Origin: Alistipes excrementigallinarum
GTDB taxonomy: Bacteria; Bacteroidota; Bacteroidia; Bacteroidales; Rikenellaceae
Length of the DNA: 64,000 bases
Assembly: GCA_019112825.1 (NCBI GenBank)
Contig: DXIP01000003.1
Span: 3,098 to 67,097 of the forward strand
Direction: 5' to 3'
A program made the position numbers and the translations under genes. The notes below the pieces were generated by a model, which saw nothing but the letters and a program-made list of their open reading frames with translations, was not told where the DNA came from and searched no databases. The first letter of the stretch is position 1, and the number at the start of each line of letters is the position of its first letter. Positions 20,606 to 30,866 of this stretch are shown piece after piece.

Positions 20606-23600
20606 CCACGGCGTATCGAGATGATGGATAGCCACACACCGTTTCTGGGCGTTCACACCCGTTCCGAGCATAGAGGTAGAGCCGAACAGCACACGCACCG
20701 TCCCGGCGTTCATGGCGTCTATCACCGCCTTCCGCGCCTTGTCGGTCTTGCACTCCTGAATGAAGCGCACCTCGCTTGGCGGTATACCGTAGTCCTCCGT
20801 CAGTTTGCGCTTGATTTCCGAATAGACGTTCCACCCGTCGCCCGGCTGGTATGTCCCCAAATCAGAGAAAACGAACTGCGTGCCTTTCTGGGCGTCGTAT
20901 TTTTGATAATACTCCGCGATCATCTTGGCACAGTGACTCGCTTTGTTGTCGGGATGATCTTCGTAATTCGGGTCTATCATGCGCATGTCGAGTGCCATTT
21001 TCCGGGCATAGTCCGTGGCGATGAGCATCTTCGCCTTTTCTTCCGTTTCCGAAAGCGGCAGCCTGCCCAACAAGGTGGCATCGCCCGTCTTGGCGAACTG
21101 CATCAGTTTCTGTATGAAGTCCTCCTGTTCCGGCGTGGGCGGTATATGGTGCAGTATCTCGTTCTTGGCAGGACGGTCAACGCCCACATCCTCCGCCGTG
21201 CGGTAGTCCGTGATTTCATTATAGAAGGCGGCAAGCTCCGGCACTTTGATGAAGTAGCGGAAACGCTCCTTCTGGACCACATTGTTCGTCACGTTAAATT
21301 CAAAATCCGTCGTCTTCTTGGCAAATATCGCCGCCCAAGCGTCGAAACACCTTATGTCCTGCCGTTCCAGCTCCTTCGGGCGCAGGTACTTGAACAGCAG
21401 GTACAATTCAGTCAGTGAGTTGCTGATAGTCGTGCCGGAGAGGAAGGTCGCACCCAAGTCTTTTCCTGTGCGCTCCTGTATGGTGCGTATGGCAAAGAGC
21501 ATGTTAAGTGCCTTCTGGCTTCCCTCGCTGTTTCCCAATCCCGCCACACGGTCGTGGCGCGTGTTGAAAGTCAGATTCTTGAACTGGTGGCTCTCATCTA
21601 TGAAGATGTGGTCGATGCCCATCTGCTTGAAATCCACCACGTCGTCCGTGCGTGACTTTATGGCGTGTTCCACCTTCTCCAGCTTCGCTTCAAGGTTGTG
21701 CTTGCGCTTCTCCAATCCTTTCAGCATCGCCCGCGACACGTTCTTTCCCTGCTGCCGTAGCACTTCGAGGTTTTCCTCCACCGTGTCAAGCTCTGCTTGC
21801 AGGATGCGCTGCTGCAATTCCGGCGACTGCGGTATCTTGCCGAACTGGTCGTGCGACATGATGACGCAATCGTAGTCGTTGTTCTTTATATTATTGAAGA
21901 AGCGCACACGGTTGGCGGTCGAAAAGTCCTTCTCCGAAGCGTACAGAATACGTGCGTTGGGATATGCCGCCTGATAGGTGGCTGCAATCTCCGCAACGTT
22001 GGCTTTCAGCCCGATAATCATCGGCTTGTGTGCCAAATTCAGACGCTTCATCTCATGCGCGGCGATGCACATTATCAGCGTCTTACCGGTTCCCACCTCG
22101 TGGTCGCAAATTCCGCCGCCGTTCTGTTTCAACATCCAGACGCAATCCATCTGTGAGGGATAGACGCTCTTGATACCCCGGCTTGCCAGCCCTTTCAGGT
22201 TGAGGTCGGGAAAGGTCTGATGGGAGCCGTCGTAGCGCGGGCGCACGAAACAGTTGAACTTGCGGTTATACATCGTCACAAGCCGCTCCTTGAACTGCGG
22301 CGACTGCTCTTCGAGCCATTCGGAGAAGCCGTTTCGTATCTCGTCAATCTTGGCGTTGGCGAGTTGTATTCCCTCGCTGTCGCGCATCTTGATGTCGTTG
22401 CCATGCTCGTCCTTGCCGATGGACTTCATCATGTCAGGGCAGGTGTTGTGCAGGGCGTGTTTTAGGAGGTGCATACCGTCATAGTTCCGGTAATACCCCT
22501 TCACCAGAAACTCGTCCGTGATTTTCATGGTGCGGTAGCCGCACACCACCGAAAACTCGTCCATGCTTGCGGAATAGGCGATTTTCACCTCCGTGTCGAA
22601 CAGCCGGCTCATGTAGGCGGCATAGACACCCGTCGGAATCCAGCGTTCCCCGAAATTGAAGTCCAGATCCTCGAAGGCGATGCGCTGCGGCTCGGCATCT
22701 TTCAGAGCCTCCAACGCCTGCTTCACCTCCGGCATACGCTCATTTTCGGGATTGTCACCCATCCATGCCTCTATGCGTTCCGCTTTCTCTATGACATTTC
22801 CGGCGATGAAACGGTCTTTGATTTCGTAACCGGTCACGAGCGGATTGTAGTAGATGCGCCCTTGCAGGGCAGTGAGCAAATCCTCCGCCGTGCTGTCGGT
22901 TATCTCCCGCATATAGTCGAGATTGACCGTACCATATTTGTTGAGCGACGCAGACAGGGCTTCTTCGGGAGAGCCTACGTTGGCATGGCTCTCCACCGCG
23001 AAGGAAACAGGATGCTCGAAGATGTCCGCCTTGACGAACTTTCCGTTTTCCATCCGTTCCAGCGAAAGGATGTCGCGCCCGCCCGCATCCATCATCACTA
23101 ACTTCACGTTCTGCTTGGCGTTGAGGTTGCCGTAGCGCATGACAAACTCATCGTAACAGGTATTCAGATGCTCTCGCCACGGAACATTTGCCTCGCGCCG
23201 GAGCGATTCATAACGGTACAGACGCTCGTAGGCGTCACGCAGCGACACATACAACAACGCCTTTTCCTTCTGGTATCCTTTCAGGTCGAGCGGCTGGAAT
23301 GTCGCCCCGTATGGCGTGATGTCTTTCAGGTAGCCGATGTTATGACGCCCCCGGTCAGCCACCAGCGACCCTTCGCGCAGGTGCATCTCCGGCGTGCGGT
23401 GGTAGGCACGCGGAGAAAGGTCCACGACTTCCTCCTTCGGCTTTTCCGCTTCGATGTCGGGGAAAAGGAAAGTCCCCACCGCTTCCGATGGGGTATCTGT
23501 AACGGCAGGTGCGGCGACTGCCTCCGGCTGTGTTTCCTCCTGTCGTGGCTGCTCACGGGAAGTTTCCGGCACGGCTTTCACTTCCGTCTTTTCCGCCACT

Positions 23601-25273
23601 TGTTTCTCGTTATGCTGCCTTGCCAGTTCCCGAAGTTCTTTCCTACGCTCCGGCGTCAAACCCATCATCATTTCATAGAAACCGTTGATGGGAGGATTGG
23701 TATCCCAGTCCAGTGTGGCATAGATGTCGTCCGGGTCGGCAGGCTTGGCGGTGTTCTCCGCTTTCACCTCCTTATTCTCCATTGCGGGTTTTGCAGTTGG
23801 AGCTGTCGGTGTAACCGTGACTTTCGGTTTGGGCGGAGTGGACTTTGCCGTAACTGCCTTTTTCACCGTCTTTTTCTTTTTGGAGGTTTTCGGTTGGCTG
23901 ACCTCTTCCGTCATCCCCCAGAGGTCAAGCAGGGTGAGCTGCACGCCTGCGGAATATTGCGGGCGCGGTTCTATCTCCGGCTTTTCATCTGCGGGTTGCG
24001 GCTTTTCTGTCGGAGTTTCCACCGTCTGCGCCGAGGATACTGTTTCCAATTTTATGGCAGGACGCTCTACTTTATTTTGAACGGCAACTTTTTCTTCCGT
24101 TCCTGCCTGCCGGATTGAACCCGAATACAAGCGCATGGCAAGCCTGTAATGGAAATCCTCGTCGAGCATACGGCGCAAATCCCCGGCGATGCCTGCTGCC
24201 TTGCCCTCGTGCAGATAAACCATAGCGGGCTTCCCGTAGGGGTCTGTGTCAAGTTTCGCCATCGTATGCACGATGCGTTCCGGGTGGTGGATGAAATAGG
24301 CGTTGTCGGTCAGGGCGGTTTTCGTGTCCGTCTGTATCACGGTCATCAGCCGCTCGTCCTGCGACATTTCCTTCTTGCTGAGGTTCTTTTGCAGGACAAT
24401 CAGGTCACTGCCCACCTCCGTGCCCGCGTTGTCCGTGAACAGGTTGTTGGGCAGGCGTATCGCGGATACCAGATTGGCCTGACTGAACAGCTCGTTACGC
24501 ACGGAGGTCTTGGTGCTATTCAATACCCCTTGCGAGGTGATGAACGCCACGATACCGCCGTCACGCACGGCATCCAGTCCTTTGAGAAAGAAATAGTTGT
24601 GGATGGTTTTCTGGGCGGAGCGTCTGCCGAAAGAGTCGCTCCGCTGAAACTCCGCGTCGAACACGGCAATGTCACCGAACGGAATGTTGGACACCGCCAA
24701 GTCGAAATAATTGTTGAACGGTCTTTCGATTTTCTCAAAACCGCAGGTGCGCATTTTCTGGTCGGGATAGAGATGCCTCAAGATTGTACCCGTGAGCAGA
24801 TCCTTCTCGAAAGCCATCACATCCGCATTGGGGCTGTGCCGCAGCATGGAATCCACGAACACGCCGACACCTGCCGACGGTTCGAGCATACGGGCGGGGC
24901 GGACGCTGTAATCTGCCAGCACGTCCGCGATGGTGTCGGTTATCTCTTTGGGGGTGTAGAAAGCGGTCAGCACGGACGCTTTCAGCGAATCCACAAACCG
25001 CTTGTACTCTGTTTCGTCCTTGCTGTTCTCACGGATAAGCCTGTGCAGCTCCACCGTCGGGGCGAACAGTTCGAGGTCGGATTTCGCCCACCGGACGGCA
25101 TCCGTCAGTTCCTTTGCAGGGTTGAGGATACATTTCAGACCGCCGAAACCGCAGTACCTTTGAAGTATGGCACGCTCTTCGGTTGTCGCTGTCCTATTTT
25201 CCCTGTCAAGGATGAATGCCGTCCGTATCGCCTCGATGTTGTCCCGCAGTTTCTGTTTGCGGTTAAACGCCAT
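20606..25273 (-). CDS. DarB-like DNA methylase/helicase, 5' exon (1,556 residues)
   Basis: This is the main part of a 1,938-residue protein split by the group II intron. Near the N-terminus is an N6-adenine-methylase-like domain: motif I LEPSAGVGVFVDSM (about residue 131) and motif IV SNIPFGD (about 198, in place of NPPF). After a Lys/Pro-rich linker (about 400-620) comes an SF2 helicase: Walker A GTGKT (about 1060), DESH box (about 1224), SGT motif (about 1278) and motif V LGTGVNAQ before the exon end HHLDTPW. Large methylase-helicase fusions of this type on mobile DNA resemble DarB of phage P1, which protects incoming DNA from type I restriction. That role is inferred. Confidence 0.85.
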
Positions 25274-25715
25274 ATTCGTCTAAGTAAAGGACGGTTGCTC
25301 CCGTCAGCTCCGTGTAGAGCAGGTCGTAATCGGAAGACAGGGCGAAATTGTCATCCGAGAGGTCATAGACGGAGAACACGTTGCCGACAAGCGGCAGCAG
25401 TTTCAGGACAAAGGCTTCACGCTTCTCTTCCGGCACTTCATCGGCAAACTCGTTTTCCACGACTTCGCGGAGGATGGCGTAACGGGAATAATGCAGCCCG
25501 CGCAGCAGCGTGTCCATCGCCAGTTCCTGCGCACCATCGGCGGGATAGCCTTCAAGCCGTGCCCTCTCATACGTTTCGGCGGCACGGTCGGCCCGTTCCC
25601 GTATGAAAGCGGTGTCGTCAGCCTGTTCAAACTTGTTCGTGCGGAGATAGTCCAGCAGGTACAGACCGTAATAGGAAAAGTCGGTCTGACCCTCGTTTTT
25701 CTTCTTGTTGTTCAT
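25263..25715 (-). CDS. DUF1896 family protein
   Basis: This 150-residue protein begins MNNKKKNEGQTDFSYYGLYLLDYLR and belongs to the DUF1896 family, common in Bacteroidales conjugative elements; function unknown. The ATG at 25715 is chosen because the open frame upstream runs through a terminator hairpin. It is preceded by CTAAATCCAAAGTA, a leader also seen upstream of exc and of an HTH gene. Its end overlaps the start of the methylase/helicase gene by 11 bp, so the two are co-expressed. Confidence 0.82.
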   Translation of the reverse strand: MNNKKKNEGQTDFSYYGLYLLDYLRTNKFEQADDTAFIRERADRAAETYERARLEGYPADGAQELAMDTLLRGLHYSRYAILREVVENEFADEVPEEKREAFVLKLLPLVGNVFSVYDLSDDNFALSSDYDLLYTELTGATVLYLDEYGV

Positions 25716-25769
25716 TACTTTGGATTTAGCGGATTGATAATTAACGGGATAATCGGTTGGAAAAAGGAA

Positions 25770-25800
25770 GAAAAAGGCACTCGGTATCCCTCCGAGTGCC
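25770..25800 (-). terminator. Terminator after exc
   Basis: On the minus strand the stem GGCACTCGG / CCGAGTGCC with loop AGGGATA is followed by TTTTTC, 78 bp after the exc stop. It lies inside a wider 14-bp inverted repeat (TACTTTGGATTTAG 25716-25729 and CTAAATCCAAAGTA 25805-25818) whose inner arm touches the DUF1896 start codon. Confidence 0.85.
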
Positions 25801-25877
25801 ACCACTAAATCCAAAGTATGAGTGTAATCCGGTATCGAAGAACAATTCATTACTCTGAACAAGTGGCAAAGTTAATA

Positions 25878-27965
25878 CTATTTCTTCCGTCCTGAAAATT
25901 TCTTGTCCTTTTTAGCCTCCGGGAACACAAAAGTCGTGTTATATTCCCCGTCAAAGGCGACAACAGCATCGAAACTCTTGCCCTGTTTGCTCTTGAACCC
26001 TTTGAGCAGCTTGGTATGCCCTTCGGTGAGCAGGTCTTTGATTTCATCGTCGGACAGGGTGCGTCCCGCTTTCAGCCGGAACACGGGCAGTCCGCACTCC
26101 GTGTTGTCGCAGCGTACCACCTTGCCGTAGAACCGCATCCTGCCCGTGCCACACTTGGGACACGCGCAGCCGGAGTCACGGCTGCCGAAGAGCTTGTCGC
26201 ACGAGATCAGTTCGGAGGTTATCTCACGTGTGTACGCCTCTATCTCCTTGCGGAAGGTGTCGTCGGACAGTTCCCCGCGCTCGATACGCGCCAGCTCCTT
26301 TTCCCATTCGCCCGTCATGGCAACATCGGCGATGCGCATCGTCTTGACGACGGAATTGAGGGCAAGTCCTTTTTCGGTGGGAACAAGCGACTTCTTGCAG
26401 CGTTCCATGTAACCGCGCTTGAAAAGCGTTTCGATGATGGAGGCGCGTGTGGCGGGAGTACCGATGCCACAGTCCTTCATCGCCTGCCGCAGTGCGTCGT
26501 CCTCAATTTCCTTGCCCGCCGTTTCCATTGCCGAGAGCAGGGTGGCTTCGGTATGCAGCGGCTTGGGTTTGGTCTTTCCTTCGGTAATGGACGAGCCTTT
26601 CGGTGTCAGCGTGTCGCCTTCCTGCCAGCCGGGGATGGTAATTTCCTCTTTTTCCTCGCCATAGACGGCACGCCATCCGGTTTGCTTCACGACGCTGCCT
26701 TTTACGGTAAACTCCACTCCGGCACATTCCGCCGTGACAGTGGTCACATCCTTGACGCATTTCTCAGAGAATGCCTCGACCATGCGCCCGGCAATCATCT
26801 GATAGATGGTATTGTCCTCTTTGGAGAGGAAGAGCGGTTTCTCACCCGTGACGAGCAGGGCATGGTGGTCTGTCACCTTGCCGTCGTCCACGCTGCGGCG
26901 TGTCGGGGCGGCTTTTGCCCGCACCTTGTCTTTCCATTCGGGCTGTGTGCCGATGAAAGCGAGCAGTTTGGGAATTTCGGCAAACACGTCTTCGGGGATG
27001 TAGCGGCTTCCCGTTCTCGGATAGGTTATCAACTTCTTTTCGTAGAGTTTCTGCGCGATTTCAAGCGTCTGTTCCGCCGTGAAGCCGTGCTTGGCGTTGG
27101 CTTCTTTCTGGAGCGTGGTCAGGTCGTAGAGCAAGGGAGTTTCCTCCGTCTTCTCCTTGCGCTCGGCTTTCGTGACAGTGGCGCAACCTGCCGCCTTTAC
27201 CTTATTATATAGTTCCATCGCCGGTTCTTTCTCTTTCCATTTCTCGGAGGATGAGAATTTCACGACTTCGCCGTCGCAACCGTCCGTTGCGATATGGAGC
27301 TGCCAGAATGCTTCGGACGTAAAGCGGCGGTTCTCCCAGTAGCGTTCACATACCATAGCCAACGTTGGTGTCTGCACCCGCCCCACGGAATACGTGCCGT
27401 GTCCGGCGGCGATGGATAACGCCTGTGTGCCGTTGATGCCCACGAGCCAGTCGGATTCGCTCCGCGCTTTGGCGGCGAGGTAGAGGTTGTCGTATTTGCT
27501 GCCGTCTTCGAGTTTCCGCAGTCCCTCGCGGATAGCTTTGTCGGTGAGAGAGCTGATCCACAGGCGCACGAAAGGAGTGGTGCAACCCGTATAGTGGTAG
27601 AGGTAGCGGAAGATAAGCTCTCCCTCGCGTCCGGCATCGGTCGCCACGATGATATGTTCGCTTGTGTCGAACAGTCTTTTGATGACTTTTATCTGCGACA
27701 CCACGCCGCTGTCGGGCTTGTAACCTTTCTCCGTCCTGACCTGACGGGGGACGAGCGTGAATGTGTCGGGAATAATCGGGAGGTTGTCACGGACAAATCC
27801 GCGCACGCCGTAGCCGTCGGGCATGGCAAGCTGAACGAGGTGTCCGAATGCCCATGTCACGGCATAACCGCCTCCCTCGAAATATCCTTCCTCTCTCTTT
27901 GTCGCGCCCACGATGCGGGCGATTTCACGTGCCACGGAGGGCTTTTCTGCAATGATTGTCTTCAT
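25878..27965 (-). CDS. exc: Topoisomerase III-type protein (Exc of CTnDOT)
   Basis: This 695-residue type IA topoisomerase has the Toprim start MKTIIAEKPSVAREIA, acidic Toprim residues in IVATDAGREGELIFRY, the active-site tyrosine in LITYPRTGSRYIP (about residue 317) and a C-terminal zinc ribbon (CACPKCGTGRM, RCDNTECGLPV). In CTnDOT the equivalent gene is exc, the last gene of the xis2c-xis2d-orf3-exc operon that acts in element excision. Its leader contains CACTGAATCC and AATCCAAAGTA (28014-27986). A terminator follows. Confidence 0.9.
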   Translation of the reverse strand: MKTIIAEKPSVAREIARIVGATKREEGYFEGGGYAVTWAFGHLVQLAMPDGYGVRGFVRDNLPIIPDTFTLVPRQVRTEKGYKPDSGVVSQIKVIKRLFDTSEHIIVATDAGREGELIFRYLYHYTGCTTPFVRLWISSLTDKAIREGLRKLEDGSKYDNLYLAAKARSESDWLVGINGTQALSIAAGHGTYSVGRVQTPTLAMVCERYWENRRFTSEAFWQLHIATDGCDGEVVKFSSSEKWKEKEPAMELYNKVKAAGCATVTKAERKEKTEETPLLYDLTTLQKEANAKHGFTAEQTLEIAQKLYEKKLITYPRTGSRYIPEDVFAEIPKLLAFIGTQPEWKDKVRAKAAPTRRSVDDGKVTDHHALLVTGEKPLFLSKEDNTIYQMIAGRMVEAFSEKCVKDVTTVTAECAGVEFTVKGSVVKQTGWRAVYGEEKEEITIPGWQEGDTLTPKGSSITEGKTKPKPLHTEATLLSAMETAGKEIEDDALRQAMKDCGIGTPATRASIIETLFKRGYMERCKKSLVPTEKGLALNSVVKTMRIADVAMTGEWEKELARIERGELSDDTFRKEIEAYTREITSELISCDKLFGSRDSGCACPKCGTGRMRFYGKVVRCDNTECGLPVFRLKAGRTLSDDEIKDLLTEGHTKLLKGFKSKQGKSFDAVVAFDGEYNTTFVFPEAKKDKKFSGRKK

Positions 27966-28025
27966 GTCTTCTTCTTTTTTGTTGATACTTTGGATTTTAT
28001 TTTGGATTCAGTGGCGGACACGGGA

Positions 28026-29597
28026 TTACATTTTCATGCCCTTGCCCGTTTTCTTCTGCGGCTTCTCCTGCTGCTGTTGCTGGCGGGCGTCCTTCGGGTT
28101 GGTCTGACCTTTCTGCAACGGCTCTCTCAGATTCTTTGTAGCCTCGTTGGTCTTGCCATCGTTGTTCACCGCCACCTGCGTGCGGCTCTCGTTGGACGGA
28201 GCAACCTGCTGTGCATTGTCAGGGTTCGTGTCGTAGCGGTACGGGCGTCCCTTCTCCGGGTTGAACTTGATATACATCGTGGCATGGAAGCCCTGCTTGT
28301 CGGTCACGTTCTCCAGCTTCACGGCTTTACCCGCCACATAGTCGGCTTTCTGCTGGTCGGTGAAGCTCACGCCGCTCCATTTGCTGATGGGGCGGATGCT
28401 GCCGTCCTCGTTCGTCCACGTGTTGCGGCGTTGCTCCTTCTTGGTCTGTGCGGCATTTTCCCCGCCCTGCGCCTGACTTTTCGATGTGTCGCCTTTGGTT
28501 TCCTGTGTCTGTGCGGTACGGGGCGACTTGCCGGTTCCCGGCACGAACTCCACGCCGCGCTGCTCCACGTTCACTTGCAGGGTGGTGACGAACTTTCTGC
28601 CGTCGTTGCGCTCGATGAGCTTGTCGCGTACGGGCAGTCCGGCGCGGAGCATGTCCCGCTCCTGCGTGGTGATTTCCGTCTTGCCGATGCGCTCCGGGAT
28701 GCGCACCCTGCTTGCCGGAATGTCCGTGATTTCATTCGTCTTGCGGTCGATGCTGATGTAGGAGGGGATGATCTCGCCCGTTTCCCTGTCCACAATGTCC
28801 ACGACCCTACCGAGATTGCCCGTTTCGCGGAGGTTCTTCCGGTCATTGTCGGAGAATTTGTGTTCCTTGTACTCATCCAGCTTCTGCTCCTTGCGGATGA
28901 AGTGCGGCACGAGGCTGATGTTTCCCTCACCGTCCTTCTTGAAGGAGAGGCGGGCGTCCAGCTCGAATGATTCGCCGCCGAAGGTCGGTTTGACCTTTAC
29001 CAAGTCGGACTTGCCATAGTTGAGCATCTTCGTAAGGTCGCCGGACTTTTCAAGGTTGTCCCGCTTTACGCCCCATCTGTCCTCCAGCTCCTGCCAGTTG
29101 ATTTTACTCTCGTCGATGGGCTGGTAGCCACGTTTGCCCTGCATCTGTTCGGATTTGTCCTGTTGCTGTTCTTTCCGTTGTTCCATGTTCTCCTGTTTTT
29201 GAGGTTCTTGTTTCTCTGTCTGTTGTGCTGCCATCTCTTCCTGCACCTTCTTCTCATAGTCGGAGGTGTCCACCTTGTGAGGGGCGAGCAGCTCCTTGTT
29301 CGCTTCGGGGTCTTTCAGCAGTTGCTTCATCACCTCTAAGAGATTTTCAGCTTGGTCTGCCGCAATGCGGTAGAAACCGAAGCGGCTGGGTTCCTTGCAC
29401 TGCCGGAAGAAGTTCTTGAAGAAGTTGTCCAGCACGTCGCCATGTCGGTCGAATTGCAGGAAACTCTGCGCGTTCTCCGCTTTTGCGGGGGTGCGCTTGG
29501 GTGTGCCGTCCGCGTTCAGCCCGGCTACCACGCTGATCTCGCCTGTCTTCTCGTCACGGACTACCAGCACGTCCTTTTCGTCTTTTTTCTTTGCCAT
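28026..29597 (-). CDS. DUF4099/DUF3945-type protein (orf3 position of the excision operon)
   Basis: This 523-residue hydrophilic protein has an N-terminal charged part, a Gln/Glu/Lys-rich linker (about 118-165), then DUF4099-like (INWQELEDRWGVKRDNLEKSG) and DUF3945-like regions (QERDMLRAGLPVRDKLIERNDGR and WSGVSFTDQQKADYVAGKAV). A basic Gln-rich tail ends in GKGMKM. Such proteins accompany topoisomerase genes in Bacteroidales elements. It stands where orf3 stands in CTnDOT, between xis2d and exc. The molecular role is unknown. Confidence 0.82.
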   Translation of the reverse strand: MAKKKDEKDVLVVRDEKTGEISVVAGLNADGTPKRTPAKAENAQSFLQFDRHGDVLDNFFKNFFRQCKEPSRFGFYRIAADQAENLLEVMKQLLKDPEANKELLAPHKVDTSDYEKKVQEEMAAQQTEKQEPQKQENMEQRKEQQQDKSEQMQGKRGYQPIDESKINWQELEDRWGVKRDNLEKSGDLTKMLNYGKSDLVKVKPTFGGESFELDARLSFKKDGEGNISLVPHFIRKEQKLDEYKEHKFSDNDRKNLRETGNLGRVVDIVDRETGEIIPSYISIDRKTNEITDIPASRVRIPERIGKTEITTQERDMLRAGLPVRDKLIERNDGRKFVTTLQVNVEQRGVEFVPGTGKSPRTAQTQETKGDTSKSQAQGGENAAQTKKEQRRNTWTNEDGSIRPISKWSGVSFTDQQKADYVAGKAVKLENVTDKQGFHATMYIKFNPEKGRPYRYDTNPDNAQQVAPSNESRTQVAVNNDGKTNEATKNLREPLQKGQTNPKDARQQQQQEKPQKKTGKGMKM

Positions 29598-29617
29598 CTG
29601 AAAAATGTTTTAATGGG

Positions 29618-29968
29618 TTATTTATGAAAGAAATTATGGATACGAGCCTTGTAGAAGGCTATATCTTCCTTTTTGAAGTCCTTGATATGGTTGGAAAGGA
29701 ATGTCAGCACGTCCTCCTCGCTGTAATAGGTCTTCTTGCCCAGCGTCTTGTAGGGCAATGCGCCTACGCTGCGGTAGCGTTGGAGGGTGCGTTTGCTTAT
29801 CTGGAGCAACATGCACAAATCCTGATTGTCGAAAAGGCGGATGCTTTCCGTGATAGTGGGCTGTTTCCCCTCAGCCTTCATCGCCAGCAGCAGTTCGTCC
29901 TGACGGTCGAGCCGTTCCATCAGCTTCTGCATCCAGCCCTCGAAGTTGTTTCGTGTGAGCAGTTCCAT
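29618..29968 (-). CDS. xis2d: Excisionase-like HTH protein (Xis2d position)
   Basis: A basic 116-residue protein with a MerR/excisionase-type winged helix: DLCMLLQISKRTLQRYRSVGALPYKTLGKKTYYSEEDVLTFL (read in parts: ISKRTLQRYRSVG, TYYSEEDV). An N-terminal helix (LMERLDRQDELLLAMK) may mediate pairing. It is the second gene of the operon, 3 bp after xis2c. In CTnDOT, Xis2d bends DNA at the att sites and is required with IntDOT for excision. The symbol is assigned by position and fold. Confidence 0.75.
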   Translation of the reverse strand: MELLTRNNFEGWMQKLMERLDRQDELLLAMKAEGKQPTITESIRLFDNQDLCMLLQISKRTLQRYRSVGALPYKTLGKKTYYSEEDVLTFLSNHIKDFKKEDIAFYKARIHNFFHK

Positions 29969-29971
29969 GAC

Positions 29972-30334
29972 CTATGTCCTCCTTCCTTTTGGTTTGCCGC
30001 CCGTGCGCAGCGTGTGGTTGTGGAACAGGGTGTCTATTGTCCCTTCCTCGTTCCTTACTGTGTTGTCCTCCAATAGCCGCAGTATCTCGGAAAGGCGGTA
30101 GCGGCAGCTTCCGCGTACCACCACATACTCGATACGGTGGTCGGTGCGCATACGCTGCATGGTGCGCTTGCTCACGTTGAGCATCTTCGCCGCCTGTGCC
30201 GTGTCAAGCAGCTTGTCTTCGGTTTCCCGCTTCCGTTTCTTCTCGTCCCTTGCCTCGCGGATGTACCCTGCGATGTTCGCAATCTGCGCCATCATCTCCT
30301 TGTAGGCGGAACTTTCCATTGTTATCACTTTCAT
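29972..30334 (-). CDS. xis2c: Excisionase-like HTH protein (Xis2c position)
   Basis: A 120-residue protein beginning MKVITMESSAYKEMMAQ. It has a coiled N-terminal part, then a winged helix (AAKMLNVSKRTMQRMRTDHRIEYVV). The ATG at 30334 is preceded by AAAGGACTGAAC; the open frame extends 21 codons upstream over the promoter area. It is the first gene of the operon xis2c-xis2d-orf3-exc. In CTnDOT this operon is switched on by RteC, and a matching palindrome stands upstream at 30403, but rteC itself is missing from this element. Confidence 0.75.
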   Translation of the reverse strand: MKVITMESSAYKEMMAQIANIAGYIREARDEKKRKRETEDKLLDTAQAAKMLNVSKRTMQRMRTDHRIEYVVVRGSCRYRLSEILRLLEDNTVRNEEGTIDTLFHNHTLRTGGKPKGRRT

Positions 30335-30402
30335 GTTCAGTCCTTTCTTTTTGTTTCTGCGACAAAATTCGGCAATAAACAAAAGGGGCTTTAACAACTC
30401 AC

Positions 30403-30417
30403 TACGTGACTCACGTA
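30403..30417. promoter_or_regulatory. Perfect palindrome upstream of xis2c, candidate RteC operator
   Basis: TACGTGACTCACGTA has 7-bp arms around one central base and lies 69 bp upstream of the xis2c start, between divergent genes. RteC of CTnDOT is known to bind an inverted repeat upstream of the xis2c promoter. The match of position and form is the evidence; binding is inferred. Confidence 0.55.
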
Positions 30418-30535
30418 AGATTTTTGCGGAAGATGGCTCCGTAACCCGGTCAAACGGCGCAACAGGCAGCCTTTCAGCGGAAAACGATACGTCTTGTATG
30501 CCGTTTCGTTACCTTTGCGGCAAACTCTAAATGAC

Positions 30536-30835
30536 ATGAATATGGAAATAGTATCTATCGAGAAAAAGACTTTCGAGATGATGGTGGCGGCATTCGGCGC
30601 ACTCTCGGAGAAGGTCGCCGCCCTGAGGCGCAAAAGCGACACGGGGCGCATGGAAAGATGGCTCACGGGCGAGGAGGTCTGCGGGCAGTTGAGAATAAGC
30701 CCGCGCACGTTGCAGACGCTGCGTGACAGGCGGCTTATCGGCTACTCGCAGATAAACCGCAGGTTCTATTACAAGCCAGAGGAGGTGAAGCGGCTGATAC
30801 CGCTTGTCGGCACGCTCTATCCGCACGGCAGATGA
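30536..30835 (+). CDS. Small HTH protein, divergent from the excision operon
   Basis: 99 residues beginning MNMEIVSIEKKTFEMMVAAF, with a helical N-terminus and an excisionase-like winged helix (VCGQLRISPRTLQTLRDRRLIGYSQINRR; centre ISPRTLQTLRDRR). A -7-like TACCTTTG lies at 30510-30517, without a clear -33 box. It is probably a DNA-binding accessory factor or repressor of the element. The open frame starts 14 codons earlier, but that part overlaps the promoter. Confidence 0.75.
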   Translation: MNMEIVSIEKKTFEMMVAAFGALSEKVAALRRKSDTGRMERWLTGEEVCGQLRISPRTLQTLRDRRLIGYSQINRRFYYKPEEVKRLIPLVGTLYPHGR

Positions 30836-30866
30836 TTTGATTTATTCACCCACTGAATCCGAAGTT

